A stretch of DNA of 61,724 nt from an uncultured Nostocoides sp. (GCA_937873315.1 CALMQX010000037.1:1-61724), one strand, 5' to 3'; positions 16,962 to 27,023 are shown, counted from the stretch's first letter. Notes: generated by a model not told the origin, from the letters alone. Made by a program: numbers and translations.

Positions 16962-16990
16962 CGCGCGTCCCGCCCAGCTAGGCGGTGCCG

Positions 16991-17737
16991 TTAGCGAGCT
17001 CGGGTGAGCCGACGCACCTGACGGGCATGGGCCTCGTCCGCCAGCCGATCGTCCATGACACCGGGCTCGAAGGGCCGCCCCGTGGCCCGCTCGGCCGCCA
17101 GCGCGATGAGGTGGTCCGCCAGCGCCGGGTTGGCGGGGAGGATCGGCCCATGCAGGTACGAGCCGATCACGTTGCCGGTCTGCGCGCCCTCCATGGCGTC
17201 CTGCCCGTTGTTGCCGAAACCGGCCACGACCTTCCCGAAGGCCGCCTGACCCGAGCCGAGGGTCGTTGCGCCGGAGTGGTTTTCGTAGCCCACCACTGAA
17301 CCGTATGCCGTGTCGAGCACGACGGGGCCGATCATCCGGGTAGCGCCCCCCTGGGTGGTCACATCGAGGATGCCCAGGCCCGGGAGGGTCTTACCGTCAA
17401 CGGTGATGAAGGCGTTGCCAAAGAGTTGGTACATCCCGCAAATCATCAGCATGGGCAGGCCGTCGCCCGCCATCGCGCGCAGCGTGTCCGCCTGCACCGC
17501 GAGGTCGTCCTCGACCCGGACTTGGCCAGAGTCCTGGCCGCCACCACCCAGGAGCACGTGCGCGTCAGCCGGCAACTCGCCCCCCGGATGGTGGTCGACC
17601 ACCCGCGCGGTGTAGCCGTGGCGGGCGATCCGGGCGGCCAGGCAACGGGTGTTGCCCAGGTCGCCATAGATGCTCATCTCGCGCGGATACAGGTGGACCA
17701 GGGTGATGGTGCCCTTGCTCGCGCTCTCGGTGCTCAT
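16991..17737 (-). CDS. gatD: Lipid II glutamine amidotransferase subunit GatD
   Basis: The glutaminase half of the MurT/GatD complex, which amidates D-Glu of lipid II to D-isoglutamine. The 248-residue class I (CobB/CobQ-like) glutaminase has the catalytic Cys in PMLMICGMYQLFGNAF near residue 98 and the catalytic His in GSYLHGPILPANPALADHL near 195. The start overlaps the murT stop by four bases, the usual order murT-gatD. Amidated lipid II is needed for efficient peptidoglycan crosslinking in Gram-positive bacteria. Confidence 0.96.
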   Translation of the reverse strand: MSTESASKGTITLVHLYPREMSIYGDLGNTRCLAARIARHGYTARVVDHHPGGELPADAHVLLGGGGQDSGQVRVEDDLAVQADTLRAMAGDGLPMLMICGMYQLFGNAFITVDGKTLPGLGILDVTTQGGATRMIGPVVLDTAYGSVVGYENHSGATTLGSGQAAFGKVVAGFGNNGQDAMEGAQTGNVIGSYLHGPILPANPALADHLIALAAERATGRPFEPGVMDDRLADEAHARQVRRLTRAR

Positions 17738-19050
17738 GCGGACACCTCCTCGCCAAACTCCGGCAGGCCCAGCCGCTGCGCCAAGGTCCGGCGTAGCGCC
17801 ATCATCGCCGTATAGGTGCAGAAGACCCGGCGCGGCTCATTGGGGTGGGCGGCCACGAAGGCGTCCAGCGCCGCGATGAGGTCCGGTTCGACCGAGTCCA
17901 CCCGCACGTCGTCATAGTCCAGGCGCAGCGCCATGTCATAGGCCCGCACCCCGCTGGTCATCGCCACCCCGCGATCCCGCAGGCTGGCGAAGCTCACGTC
18001 GTACAGCCAGGACACATCCCGCCCGTCGGCGTCATTGTCATTGATGGCGATCATGGTGGCGACCGGTGACGAGCCGTAGGTGGACAGAGCCACCGTAAAG
18101 CCGGCCGGGTTCTTGACCAAGACCAGCTCCAGCGGCATACCGCCGACCTGAACCACCTCCCCGCGGCCGAAGGGTGGGTTCACCGCGGCCAGTGCCCGAG
18201 CGGTCACCGCGGGGTCGAAGTCCGGCCCGAGCAGCATCCTGGCCATGGTTGTGGCAGCGGTGGCATTGATCATCGCGGCTAGACCGCGCTGCTTGAGGGT
18301 GAACGGGCCAACCCCGGATGCCGGATCGGCGCCGAAGTTGATCCGCAGGGCTCGGTCATCCACGGGTGCCAGCGTCCCGTCGTCATCACCGGCCACCGGC
18401 GCCACATAGTCGTCGGTGAAGCGCACATCCTGCTCCAGCACCTCGGGCAAGCGATGCGCGATCGAGGCGTCCACCCCGAACCAGCGCCGTTCGACACCGT
18501 GCCGCAGCCCATCCTGGGCCCGCGCCACGAAGGGGTCATCGAGATTGAGCACCACGCCCCGGGTCACCTGGGCAGCGAGCCGGGCCAGCAGGTCCGCGGT
18601 GTGATCGATTTCGGCGAACCGGTCCAGCTGGTCGCGAGCGACATTGAGCAGCAGCGCATGAGTGGGAGTGACCACCTCGGTGAACTTCAGCGCATGCGCC
18701 TCGTCCAACTCGAGCACCGCCAGGTCCGCGTGAACCCGGCCAGAGAGCGGGAGGTCCTTGAGCATCGAGGAGATAACACCGCGGGTGAAGTTGCTGCCGG
18801 TGGGATTGGTGAGCACCGATCGGCCATGGGCCCGCAGCACCGCCACCAGCATTTTGGTCGTCGTGGTCTTGCCATTGGTGCCCGAGACCACGACGATGCC
18901 GCCCTGAACTCCGGCGAGGGCGTGGGTGAGGAAGGCCGGATCGACCCGCTCGGCCACCAAGCCAGGGAAGGCCGAACCTCCACCACCCTTGACCCGAGCC
19001 GCGAGGCGGGCGGCCTTGCCGGCGATGACGGCAGCGGTCGTCCTGAGCAC
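17734..19050 (-). CDS. murT: Lipid II isoglutaminyl synthase subunit MurT (Mur ligase-like)
   Basis: ATP-dependent partner of GatD. The 438-residue protein begins with the hydrophobic MLRTTAAVIAGKAARLAARV, has the Walker motif VVVSGTNGKTTTTKML near residue 58, the Mur ligase centre VLELDEAHALKFTEVV, and ends with the DUF1727 domain that docks GatD. Unlike the family members I know, it shows no CxxC...CxxC zinc ribbon in the middle domain: residues about 195-245 (EVLEQDVRFTDDYVAPVAGD and following) contain no cysteine. The function is still well supported by gene order and the remaining motifs. Confidence 0.94.
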   Translation of the reverse strand: MLRTTAAVIAGKAARLAARVKGGGGSAFPGLVAERVDPAFLTHALAGVQGGIVVVSGTNGKTTTTKMLVAVLRAHGRSVLTNPTGSNFTRGVISSMLKDLPLSGRVHADLAVLELDEAHALKFTEVVTPTHALLLNVARDQLDRFAEIDHTADLLARLAAQVTRGVVLNLDDPFVARAQDGLRHGVERRWFGVDASIAHRLPEVLEQDVRFTDDYVAPVAGDDDGTLAPVDDRALRINFGADPASGVGPFTLKQRGLAAMINATAATTMARMLLGPDFDPAVTARALAAVNPPFGRGEVVQVGGMPLELVLVKNPAGFTVALSTYGSSPVATMIAINDNDADGRDVSWLYDVSFASLRDRGVAMTSGVRAYDMALRLDYDDVRVDSVEPDLIAALDAFVAAHPNEPRRVFCTYTAMMALRRTLAQRLGLPEFGEEVSA

Positions 19051-19080
19051 AGGCAGGAGTCTATGCCGCCGGGCGCTGGC

Positions 19081-20670
19081 TCACTCCCACTCGATGGTGC
19101 CCGGGGGCTTACTCGTGATGTCGAGCACGACGCGGTTGACCTCGCGAACCTCATTGGTGATCCGGGTGGAGATCTTCGCCAGGACCTCATACGGCACCCG
19201 CGTCCAGTCCGCGGTCATGGCGTCCTCGGATGAGACCGGCCGCAGCACGATGGGGTGGCCATAAGTCCGGCCGTCGCCCTGGACTCCCACCGAGCGCACG
19301 TCGCCCAGCAGCACCACCGGACACTGCCAAATATCGCGATCCAGTCCAGCCGCGGAGAGTTCCTCGCGGGCGATGGCATCGGCGGCGCGCAGGACATCCA
19401 GGCGCTCGGCCGTGACCTCACCGACGATCCGAATGCCGAGGCCCGGGCCCGGGAACGGCTGGCGCCACACGATGACCTCGGGCACCCCGAGCTCCAGGCC
19501 GACCTGGCGAACCTCATCTTTGAAGAGCAGCCGCAGCGGCTCGACCAAGGTGAACTGCAGGTCGTCCGGGAGCCCACCGACATTGTGATGGGACTTGATA
19601 TTGGCGGTGCCAGTGCCGCCACCGGACTCCACGACGTCGGGGTACAAGGTGCCTTGGACGAGGAACTCCACGGGGTGATCCTCGCTCCCCTGGTGGGAGC
19701 CGACGATGTCTCGCGCCGCCTGCTCGAAGACCCGGATGAACTCGCGCCCGATGATCTTGCGCTTCTCCTCCGGGTCGGACACGCCAGCAAGCGCGGAGAG
19801 GAAGCGATCCCGGGCGTCCACGACGACGAGGTCGACACCCGTGGCGGCCACAAAGTCCTGCTCGACCTGCTCGGCTTCGCCGGAGCGCAGCAGGCCGTGG
19901 TCGACAAAGACGCAGGTCAACTGGTCGCCGACAGCCCGCTGAACCAGCGCCGCTGCGACCGAGGAGTCCACGCCACCGCTCAGTCCACAGATCACCCGCG
20001 AACTGCCGATCTGCTCACGCACCTGTCCGACGAGCTCCTCAACGACATTGGCAGCCGTCCAGTCGGCCGCCAAACCAGCGCCGCGGACGAGGAAGTTCTC
20101 GAGCACCCGCTGTCCGTGCGTGGAGTGCATCACCTCGGGGTGCCATTGCACGCCATACAGGCGTCGCTGGTCATCCTCGAATGCCGCGACCTCGGCGCCC
20201 GCGCTGGAGGCGGTCACGCGCATCCCGGCCGGGGCCACCGTGACCGAATCGCCGTGGCTCATCCACACCGACTGCTCAGCGGGCTGACCGTCGAAGAGCG
20301 TCGAGGCGGTGTCGGCAATCTGGACCGGGGTCGCGCCGTACTCACCGAGCCCGGTGTGCGCAACGGTCCCGTTGAGGGCCTGGGCCATCGCCTGGAAGCC
20401 GTAACACATCCCAAAGACCGGCAATCCAGCGGACAACAGAGCGGGGTCCAGCTCGGGTGCGCCATCGGCATACACCGAGGAGGGGCCGCCCGAGAGGATG
20501 ATGGCGGCGGGATTCTTGGCCAACATCTGGGCAACCGACATCGTGTGCGGCACGACCTCGGAGAAGCACTTGGCCTCGCGCACGCGGCGGGCGATGAGTT
20601 GGGCGTACTGCGCGCCGAAATCGACGACGAGGACGGGTCGGGCGGAGATCTCGGCGGGGGCGTCGGTCAC
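19081..20670 (-). CDS. guaA: GMP synthase (glutamine-hydrolysing)
   Basis: Converts XMP to GMP. The N-terminal glutaminase has [15 protein letters not shown] and the catalytic Cys in [15 protein letters not shown] near residue 86, with WHPEV and H/E of the triad. The ATP pyrophosphatase P-loop [17 protein letters not shown] is near 222, followed by the dimerisation domain ending [11 protein letters not shown]. At 529 residues it is full length. It shares the window with guaB and guaB3, so most of guanine nucleotide synthesis is in this region, though not in one operon. The adjacent DUF3817 gene ends 10 bases upstream. Confidence 0.98.
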   Translation of the reverse strand: MTDAPAEISARPVLVVDFGAQYAQLIARRVREAKCFSEVVPHTMSVAQMLAKNPAAIILSGGPSSVYADGAPELDPALLSAGLPVFGMCYGFQAMAQALNGTVAHTGLGEYGATPVQIADTASTLFDGQPAEQSVWMSHGDSVTVAPAGMRVTASSAGAEVAAFEDDQRRLYGVQWHPEVMHSTHGQRVLENFLVRGAGLAADWTAANVVEELVGQVREQIGSSRVICGLSGGVDSSVAAALVQRAVGDQLTCVFVDHGLLRSGEAEQVEQDFVAATGVDLVVVDARDRFLSALAGVSDPEEKRKIIGREFIRVFEQAARDIVGSHQGSEDHPVEFLVQGTLYPDVVESGGGTGTANIKSHHNVGGLPDDLQFTLVEPLRLLFKDEVRQVGLELGVPEVIVWRQPFPGPGLGIRIVGEVTAERLDVLRAADAIAREELSAAGLDRDIWQCPVVLLGDVRSVGVQGDGRTYGHPIVLRPVSSEDAMTADWTRVPYEVLAKISTRITNEVREVNRVVLDITSKPPGTIEWE

Positions 20671-20680
20671 GTGAGCGAGC

Positions 20681-21037
20681 CTACTGGCGAGCGGCGTTGA
20701 TGAGGGGCTCGACCTCGGCGGCCGTGCGCCGCTCGATCACGAAGGCCACGAGGGGGATGCACGCCGCAATGACAATGCCGATCATCTTGGGCAGGCTCCA
20801 GCCGATCTTGAAGCCGAGGTTGACGGTGGCAAAGACGAAGGCCATGAAGATCACCCCGTGCACCGGGCTCCACCAGGACAGCACGTCATTGTCGAAGCCG
20901 TACTTGAGCACCATCTCGGTGATCAGGACGAACATCGCCACACCGGCGATGATCGCGGTGATCTTGAACAAGGACAGGGCCGAGGCAACCTTGGCGGGGT
21001 CAGTCACGGGGCGAGTCGTCTGAGTCACGCTCACCAT
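20681..21037 (-). CDS. DUF3817 membrane protein
   Basis: A 118-residue protein with three hydrophobic segments ([40 protein letters not shown] and [18 protein letters not shown]). DUF3817 is an uncharacterised family typical of actinobacteria and related to the YdzA/YvfL-like domain. I take the ATG at 21037 ([17 protein letters not shown]); the 5' end then overlaps the SURF1 gene by 38 bases. Downstream is guaA after 10 bases. No function can be assigned. Confidence 0.85.
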   Translation of the reverse strand: MVSVTQTTRPVTDPAKVASALSLFKITAIIAGVAMFVLITEMVLKYGFDNDVLSWWSPVHGVIFMAFVFATVNLGFKIGWSLPKMIGIVIAACIPLVAFVIERRTAAEVEPLINAARQ

Positions 21038-21761
21038 TCTCACCCCTGCGGGCCTCATCCCTGACCATCCGCCACCACATCCAGACAGCGAAGGCCGCGA
21101 AGACCCACCACTGCAGGGCGTAGGCCGCATTGCGCAGCTGGATGCCGGTATCCCCCAGTGGGGTGGGCACCGGGATCACCCGAGGGTCGGGCGCGGCGGG
21201 ATCCTCGGACTCGAGGAACACGAAGGCGTTGTAGCTCCCCTGCGGCCAGGCGTTGACCAACGCGGCGACATCAATCGAGCCCCGTTGTCCCCTGGGCAGC
21301 GGCGTCGGGTCGCTCACCGGGGACTCTCCAGGAGCGAGGCCACCCCGGATCGTGCGCGTGCCAGTCGGGCTGGGGGCGTCCACCACGGCTGGATCAGTCG
21401 TGAAGCCGCGAAGCACCGGGATCGCCACCCCCGTCGCCTCGACCACGAAGGGCGCCACGAGCCAGTAGCCCTTGCGATCCTCCAGGCGGCGGGCGGGGAC
21501 AAGGAACTGGCCGGTCGCGGCATACGCGCCGGTGGCCGTGATTGGGCGCGAGCTGAGATCACCTTTGAACCGGTCCCCGGGGGCGAGCACAGTGGTGAGT
21601 TCTGCGGCCGGGGTAGAACGGGCGCGCTCGACGGCCTCCCGTTGGGCCTCGCCTCGGGCGACACCCAATTGCCATTCACCGAGCTTGATGAAGGCCACCA
21701 CGATGAGCACAACGATGGCGAGCAGCCCGAGCCACTTGGGGGTCAAGGCTGTGCGCACCAC
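21000..21761 (-). CDS. SURF1-family cytochrome oxidase assembly factor
   Basis: A 253-residue protein of the SURF1 family, which helps deliver haem to or assemble the aa3 oxidase. It has an N-terminal helix (WLGLLAIVVLIVVAFIKLGEWQLG), the characteristic periplasmic domain with GAYAATGQFLVPARR, GYWLVAPFVV, IPVLRGF and SYNAFVFLESED, and a C-terminal helix (YALQWWVFAAFAVWMWWRMV). The glycine-rich GKWQLxR motif after the first helix reads GEWQLGVARGEAQ. No oxidase genes are nearby, as often in actinobacteria. Confidence 0.93.
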   Translation of the reverse strand: MVRTALTPKWLGLLAIVVLIVVAFIKLGEWQLGVARGEAQREAVERARSTPAAELTTVLAPGDRFKGDLSSRPITATGAYAATGQFLVPARRLEDRKGYWLVAPFVVEATGVAIPVLRGFTTDPAVVDAPSPTGTRTIRGGLAPGESPVSDPTPLPRGQRGSIDVAALVNAWPQGSYNAFVFLESEDPAAPDPRVIPVPTPLGDTGIQLRNAAYALQWWVFAAFAVWMWWRMVRDEARRGENGERDSDDSPRD

Positions 21762-21857
21762 GCTGGCAAGGCTAACCGAGCGCCCGTGCCGTCCCTGGCG
21801 GAGGCTCCGGAAAGTCGTTGGCCAAGGACGGTGCCCGCGGCATACCGTCGAGGTCGT

Positions 21858-23525
21858 ATGTCGTCCACGTCACCACATCCCGAACCGCCCGCCACACCGT
21901 GGCCCCGGTGGGACCTAGGCCTGCCTGACGACGCTCAGGTACCCACGCAGGTGGACCCCTTCCTGCTCTTCCTGGCCCGGCATCAGTGGCGCACGCTGAT
22001 CGGCGGGGGGCTGCTGGGGGTCTTCTGGATGGTCCCGGTCGCACTCATGCCTGCCGTGATCGGTCAGGCCATCGACCAGGGAGTGGTCGCTCGGGACGCG
22101 CGCGCCCTGCTGCTCTGGTCAGGGGCGGCCCTGGGCTTGGGCCTGGTCGCGGCGGCCGCCGGAAACGCGCGCCACCTCATGGCCGTCTCCAACTGGTTGA
22201 CCGCGACCTTCCGCAGTGGACTCTTGGCGGACGCCGCCGTGCGACGCTCGGGCACGGCACTGACCAGCAAAGTGCCGGTCGGCGAGATTGTCACCGTGTT
22301 CTCGACCGATTTCGGGCGGCTGGGCGGCGCCTTCGATGTCACCGCTCGGCTCACCGGAGCGATCGTCAGTTTCGTCGTGGTGGCCGTCATCCTGCTCAAT
22401 GGTTCGGCCCCCCTCGGCCTGGTCATGCTGCTGGGCGGGCCCCTGCTCGTGGCCTCCCTCGCCTTTGTGGTTCGCCCGCTCGAGCGCCGCCAAGAGGCCC
22501 AGCGGGCCGCCCTCGGCGCCATGACCTCGGCAGCCGCCGACACAGTGGCAGGCCTGCGGGTGCTGCGCGGCATTGGCGGCGAGAGCACCTTCCTGGACCG
22601 GTATGCCGCCCGCTCCGACGAGGTTCGCCGGGCCGGGGTGCGGATCGCCTCGCTGCAGGCGACCTTGGATGCCGCCCAGATCGCCTTGCCCGGGATCTTC
22701 GTGCTGGTCATCACGGGGTTGGCGGCGCGTCTTGCCGTCCTGGGTGGGATCTCAGCGGGTCAGCTCGTCGCGTTCTACGGATACACGGCCTTCCTCGTCA
22801 TGCCCCTGCGCACGGTTGTGGAGTATGCCGAGTCGCTCACGCGCGCCCGGGTCGCGGCCCGGCGGGTGGTTCGCCTTCTCGCCGGCGGCGAGGAGGAGGG
22901 CGAGTTCACGCTGCCCGCGCAGGCGCCGGATCGCCCGGCCTTGGTCGTGCAGCCCGGCTGCCTCACCGTGGTCGTGAGCGCCTCGCCCGATGACGCAGCA
23001 GAGGCTGCCCGCGGCGTGGCCCACGCTGCTGGCCCAGGTGAGTCGTTGGTGAACGAGCCGATGGCGGCGCTGTTCAGCGGCTCGATCCGTGAAGAAATGG
23101 TCGCTGCCGGCGCCGCTCCGTCGGCATTGGCCGGTGCCCTTGACGCCGCTGACGCCACCGATGTCATCGAGGCGCTCGACCACGGCCTGGACAGCGCGCT
23201 CTTCGAGCGTGGTCGAACCCTCTCAGGGGGGCAACGCCAGCGGCTTGGTCTGGCCAGGGCTCTTGCCCGCGAGCCCGCGCTGCTGGTCCTCATTGACCCG
23301 ACGAGCGCGGTGGACGCGCACACCGAGGCACGGATCGCGCAACGAGTACGCACCGCCAGGCAGGGGCAGACCACTGTGGTGACCTCGGTGAGCCCACTGT
23401 GGCTGCATCACGCCGATGAGGTCGTCCTCATCAGGGAGGGGGCCATCGTGAACCGCGGGCCGCACACCGATCTCTTGGCGCGCGACGCGGACTACCGGGC
23501 GATCGTCCTCCGAGGGGAGGAGTGA
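21858..23525 (+). CDS. ABC exporter half-transporter with degenerate ATPase domain (subunit A)
   Basis: A 555-residue type IV exporter subunit: six membrane helices (about 38-330) followed by an ATPase domain. The nucleotide-binding domain is degenerate. The position of Walker A reads CLTVVVSASPDDAAEAARGV with no GxxGxGKS, and the D-E pair of Walker B is LLVLIDPTSAVD with Pro in place of the catalytic Glu. The signature LSGGQRQRLGLARAL is intact. It can therefore work only as half of a heterodimer, offering its signature to the partner's ATP site. The ATG at 21858 lies 9 bases after a TACCGT -10 element. It overlaps the partner gene by four bases. Confidence 0.92.
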   Translation: MSSTSPHPEPPATPWPRWDLGLPDDAQVPTQVDPFLLFLARHQWRTLIGGGLLGVFWMVPVALMPAVIGQAIDQGVVARDARALLLWSGAALGLGLVAAAAGNARHLMAVSNWLTATFRSGLLADAAVRRSGTALTSKVPVGEIVTVFSTDFGRLGGAFDVTARLTGAIVSFVVVAVILLNGSAPLGLVMLLGGPLLVASLAFVVRPLERRQEAQRAALGAMTSAAADTVAGLRVLRGIGGESTFLDRYAARSDEVRRAGVRIASLQATLDAAQIALPGIFVLVITGLAARLAVLGGISAGQLVAFYGYTAFLVMPLRTVVEYAESLTRARVAARRVVRLLAGGEEEGEFTLPAQAPDRPALVVQPGCLTVVVSASPDDAAEAARGVAHAAGPGESLVNEPMAALFSGSIREEMVAAGAAPSALAGALDAADATDVIEALDHGLDSALFERGRTLSGGQRQRLGLARALAREPALLVLIDPTSAVDAHTEARIAQRVRTARQGQTTVVTSVSPLWLHHADEVVLIREGAIVNRGPHTDLLARDADYRAIVLRGEE

Positions 23526-25297
23526 TGTCCAGCCAACCGAGACGGACCGACTTCTATCGGCGCACGCTGCCAGTGGCCACCCGCGCCACGGTGATCGCCG
23601 AGTTGCGCGCGCTCTGGCGTACCCATCGACGCACCTTCCTCACGGTCACCGGCTGGCACCTGTTGGCAGGCGTGGCCGGCCTGGCCGGGCCGTGGGCCAT
23701 TGGAGCCATCGTCCAAGAGGTCACCACGGGCGAGCGCGACCTGGGTGCGATCCAGCGCTATATCGCCGTCATGGCCATCGGCCTCACCGTGCAAACGGGC
23801 GTGACCTGGGTGGCTCGCCGGGCCGCGCTGGTCCTTTCGGAGCAGGTCTTCGATGACATCCGCCGAGAGTTCATGGATCACGCCATGGCGCTGCCGCTGT
23901 CCACACTCGAGCGGGCTGGCACGGGCGATCTGCTCAGCCGAACCACTCGAGATGTCGGCAACCTGGCGTATGTCATCCGCGACGCCCTGCCGTCCCTCAT
24001 CATTGCCATCGTCGCGGTGGCCGTTGCCTCGGTGGGGGCCTTCGTCACGGCACCCCTGGTCGCGCTGGCCATCCTGCTCGCGCCGCTGACCTTTTGGCTG
24101 CCCACGCGTCGGTACCTGCGCCTGGCCGGCCCGGGCTACCTCTGGGAGCAGGCGGCATACACGGATCTGGGTTCGGTCGCCGCGGAGACCGCTGAAGGCG
24201 CCCAGACCATGGACCGCCTAGGTTTGCAGGATCATCGCGGCAAGCGATTCCAGGACGCGCTCGATGAATGCCTCGATGCCGAGCGATACACCCTGCGGAT
24301 CCGGCTGCGCTTCTTCCCGTGGCTGGACTTCGGGCTTTTCCTGCCGATCGCCGGGATGCTGCTGTGGGGTGGCTGGCTGGCGTGGAATGGTCACGTCACG
24401 GTGGGTGCCCTGACCACGGTGGTGCTCTATACCCAGCAACTGCTCGACCCTCTGGGCGACCTCATCGGATGGCTCGATGAGTTGCAGTACGCCTCAACGT
24501 CGGCCGCGCGCATCATCGGGGTCGCCGAAGTCGAGCCCGATCGCTCGGCCACCGGCGAGCAGCCCGCAGACGACACCATCACCGCCCGCGATGTCCGCTA
24601 TGGCTACCGCGCGAATCGTGATGTGCTGCATGGGGTTTCACTCGATCTTGTGCCCGGCGAGCGACTCGCCATCGTCGGGCCGTCTGGGGCTGGCAAGTCC
24701 ACCCTCGGCCGTTTGCTGGCCGGCATTGACGGGCCCCGCGAGGGCTCGGTGACCTGTGGTGGCGTGCGGCTGGTCGATCTGGAGGTGCCCGTGCTGCGGG
24801 GCGAGGTCGCCCTCGTGACGCAGGAGCATCACGTTTTTGTGGGGACGGTCGCCGACAACGTACGACTGCCTGCGCCCCACGCCAGTGATGACGAGGTACG
24901 GGCGGCCCTGGCCTCGGTGGACGCGCTGGAGTGGGCGCAGGCGCTTCCCGAGGGACTGGAGACGGTCGTGGGTTCGGGTGGGCACGCGCTCAGCGAACCG
25001 GAGGCCCAGCAACTGGCCTTGGCGCGCTTGGTGCTAGCCAATCCGCACACCCTAGTGCTGGATGAAGCGACCGCCTTGCTAGACCCCAGGGCAGCCCGCC
25101 ACCTGGAGCGCTCACTCGCGGCCGTGGTCTCGGGCCGCACGGTGGTCGCCATCGCCCACCGGCTGATGACGGCCCACGATGCCGATCGGGTCGCGGTGGT
25201 CGAGGACGGCCAGATCATCGAATTGGGTACCCACCACGAGTTGATCGCCCGAGACGGCTCGTATGCCGCGTTGTGGCGCAGTTGGCGAGACGCCTGA
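23522..25297 (+). CDS. ABC exporter half-transporter with active Walker A (subunit B)
   Basis: A 591-residue partner of the preceding subunit. Membrane domain at about 30-310; ATPase domain with LAIVGPSGAGKSTLGRLLAGI (Walker A) and PHTLVLDEATALLD (Walker B with catalytic Glu) intact. The signature region reads GGHALSEPEAQQLALARLVL instead of LSGGQ. In a heterodimer, this Walker A/B plus the LSGGQ of subunit A makes one canonical ATP site, while the opposite site has neither Walker A nor signature. Substrates of such exporters include lipids, peptides and drugs; none is indicated. Confidence 0.93.
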   Translation: MMSSQPRRTDFYRRTLPVATRATVIAELRALWRTHRRTFLTVTGWHLLAGVAGLAGPWAIGAIVQEVTTGERDLGAIQRYIAVMAIGLTVQTGVTWVARRAALVLSEQVFDDIRREFMDHAMALPLSTLERAGTGDLLSRTTRDVGNLAYVIRDALPSLIIAIVAVAVASVGAFVTAPLVALAILLAPLTFWLPTRRYLRLAGPGYLWEQAAYTDLGSVAAETAEGAQTMDRLGLQDHRGKRFQDALDECLDAERYTLRIRLRFFPWLDFGLFLPIAGMLLWGGWLAWNGHVTVGALTTVVLYTQQLLDPLGDLIGWLDELQYASTSAARIIGVAEVEPDRSATGEQPADDTITARDVRYGYRANRDVLHGVSLDLVPGERLAIVGPSGAGKSTLGRLLAGIDGPREGSVTCGGVRLVDLEVPVLRGEVALVTQEHHVFVGTVADNVRLPAPHASDDEVRAALASVDALEWAQALPEGLETVVGSGGHALSEPEAQQLALARLVLANPHTLVLDEATALLDPRAARHLERSLAAVVSGRTVVAIAHRLMTAHDADRVAVVEDGQIIELGTHHELIARDGSYAALWRSWRDA

Positions 25298-25322
25298 GGC
25301 CGCGACGGGGGTCCGACCAGCC

Positions 25323-27023
25323 TCAGTGCGAGGGCCGCACCGGCGCGACCGGGGGGCAGGCGGCATACGCCTGGTCCTGGCCCGGTCGAGGGTCGGCCTC
25401 ACCGCGGTTAGGCCACATCGAGAACACCCGCTCGGCCTGCGCGGTGATCGAGAGCGACGGGTTCACCCCGAGATTGGCGGAGATGGCCGCGCCGTCCACG
25501 ACGGAGATCTGCGGATAACCCCACAGCCGCTGGTAGGCATCGACGACCCCGCGCTCGGGGGACTCACCGATCACACAGCCACCCAGGAAATGCGCGGTCA
25601 TCGGGACGTCAAAGACCTCGGGCCACGAGCCGCCCGCCACGGTGTACTCTCCCGTCGCCTCCTCGAGGCGGCGAGCGAGCGCGTGCATGGCCTCGTGCCC
25701 TGACGGGATGTAGGTGGGATTGGGCTCGCCATGCCCCTGCCGGGAGGTCAACTTCCAGCGGCCGGAGCGCCCGCGGACCCCGGAGACGATGATCGAGTTG
25801 TCCAGCGTCTGCATGACCAGGCCGATGACGATCCGTTCGCTCCAGCGCTTAGCCATGGGGAACATCTTCAGCAGCGGCTTGGGGTTGGCCACGATCTGCC
25901 GCAGAAACTCCACGGGGCGGGCGCGCCCGGTGTCGCCGGGCACCGCGAGGGTGGACAGCAGGCCCATCGAGTTCGAGCCCGGCCCGAACCGACAGTTCTC
26001 TACATGCGTATCGGCGTCCGGGTGGAATGAGGTGGTGATCGCGATCCCGCGCGTGAAGTCGACCCCGGCCGGGGCATCTGCGGTCATGGCGCCGAGCAGG
26101 GATTCGGAGTTGGTGCGCGTCAGGTGCCCGAGCCGCTCCGAGATCCGGGGCAGTTCGCCCTCGCCTTTCATGGCGTGCAGCAACAACTGGGTGCCCCAGG
26201 TTCCGGCCGCCAGGACCACGTGGGAGGCGGTCACGACACGTGGGTCCTGGCCGGCGCGCGGTCCGGTGCGCTCATGGAGGATCCGGTATGCCGGTTGCTC
26301 GCCGTCCGCCCCAGGCAGCTCACCGATCCGGGTCACCGTGCGCATCGGCTCGATCACCGCGCCCAAGCGCTCAGCGAGGTAGAGGTAGTTCTTCATCAGG
26401 GTGTTCTTGGCGCCGACCCGACAGCCCACCATGCAGTTGCCGCACTCGGTGCAGCCGGTGCGCGCCGGTCCGGCACCCCCAAAGAAGGGGTCAGCCTGGG
26501 TCTCGCCGGGCCGGCCGAAGTACACCCCGACCGGCGTATGCCGGAAGGTCTCCCCCACGCCCAGATCTTCGGCCGTGGCCTTCATCGCCCGCTCCACCGG
26601 ACCGTCACAGGCGTTGGTCACGACGCCAAGCATCCGGCTCGCAGTCGCATAGTGCGGCGTCAACTCGGCTTCCCAGTCGGTGATCCCGCGCCACTGCTGG
26701 TCCTCAAAGAAGGGCTTGGGAGGTACATAGAGCGTGTTGGCGTAATTCAGGCTGCCGCCACCCACGCCAGCGCCCGCGAGGATCATCACGTCGGGCAATT
26801 TGTGGATGCGCTGAACGCCGTAACACCCGAGTTCGGGGGCCCACAGGTACTTCTTGACATCCCACGAGGTCTGCGCGAAGTCCTCGTCCTCGAACCGGCG
26901 GCCGGCCTCAAGCACGAGGACCGAGTAGCCCTTTTCGACCAAGCGCAGCGCCGCGACCGAGCCGCCGAAACCGGATCCGATGACGACGACGTCGACGTCC
27001 GTGGCGCTCACTGCCAGGCTCAC
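25323..27023 (-). CDS. GMC-family FAD oxidoreductase (cholesterol oxidase-like, ChoD type)
   Basis: A 566-residue flavoprotein. The dinucleotide-binding motif VVVIGSGFGGSVAALRLVEKG is at residue 12, AGAGVGGGSLNYANTL near 100, and the GMC C-terminal domain with GGCVIGESPERGVVDAYQRLWGYPQISVVDGAAI near 500. A cysteine cluster GCTECGNCMVGC (CX2CX2CX3C) near 205 resembles that of mycobacterial ChoD. The place beside guaB3 also matches mycobacterial choD. Whether it acts on sterols or other alcohols is unknown. It overlaps the aldehyde dehydrogenase stop by four bases, which suggests an alcohol-to-aldehyde-to-acid route. Confidence 0.88.
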   Translation of the reverse strand: MSLAVSATDVDVVVIGSGFGGSVAALRLVEKGYSVLVLEAGRRFEDEDFAQTSWDVKKYLWAPELGCYGVQRIHKLPDVMILAGAGVGGGSLNYANTLYVPPKPFFEDQQWRGITDWEAELTPHYATASRMLGVVTNACDGPVERAMKATAEDLGVGETFRHTPVGVYFGRPGETQADPFFGGAGPARTGCTECGNCMVGCRVGAKNTLMKNYLYLAERLGAVIEPMRTVTRIGELPGADGEQPAYRILHERTGPRAGQDPRVVTASHVVLAAGTWGTQLLLHAMKGEGELPRISERLGHLTRTNSESLLGAMTADAPAGVDFTRGIAITTSFHPDADTHVENCRFGPGSNSMGLLSTLAVPGDTGRARPVEFLRQIVANPKPLLKMFPMAKRWSERIVIGLVMQTLDNSIIVSGVRGRSGRWKLTSRQGHGEPNPTYIPSGHEAMHALARRLEEATGEYTVAGGSWPEVFDVPMTAHFLGGCVIGESPERGVVDAYQRLWGYPQISVVDGAAISANLGVNPSLSITAQAERVFSMWPNRGEADPRPGQDQAYAACPPVAPVRPSH

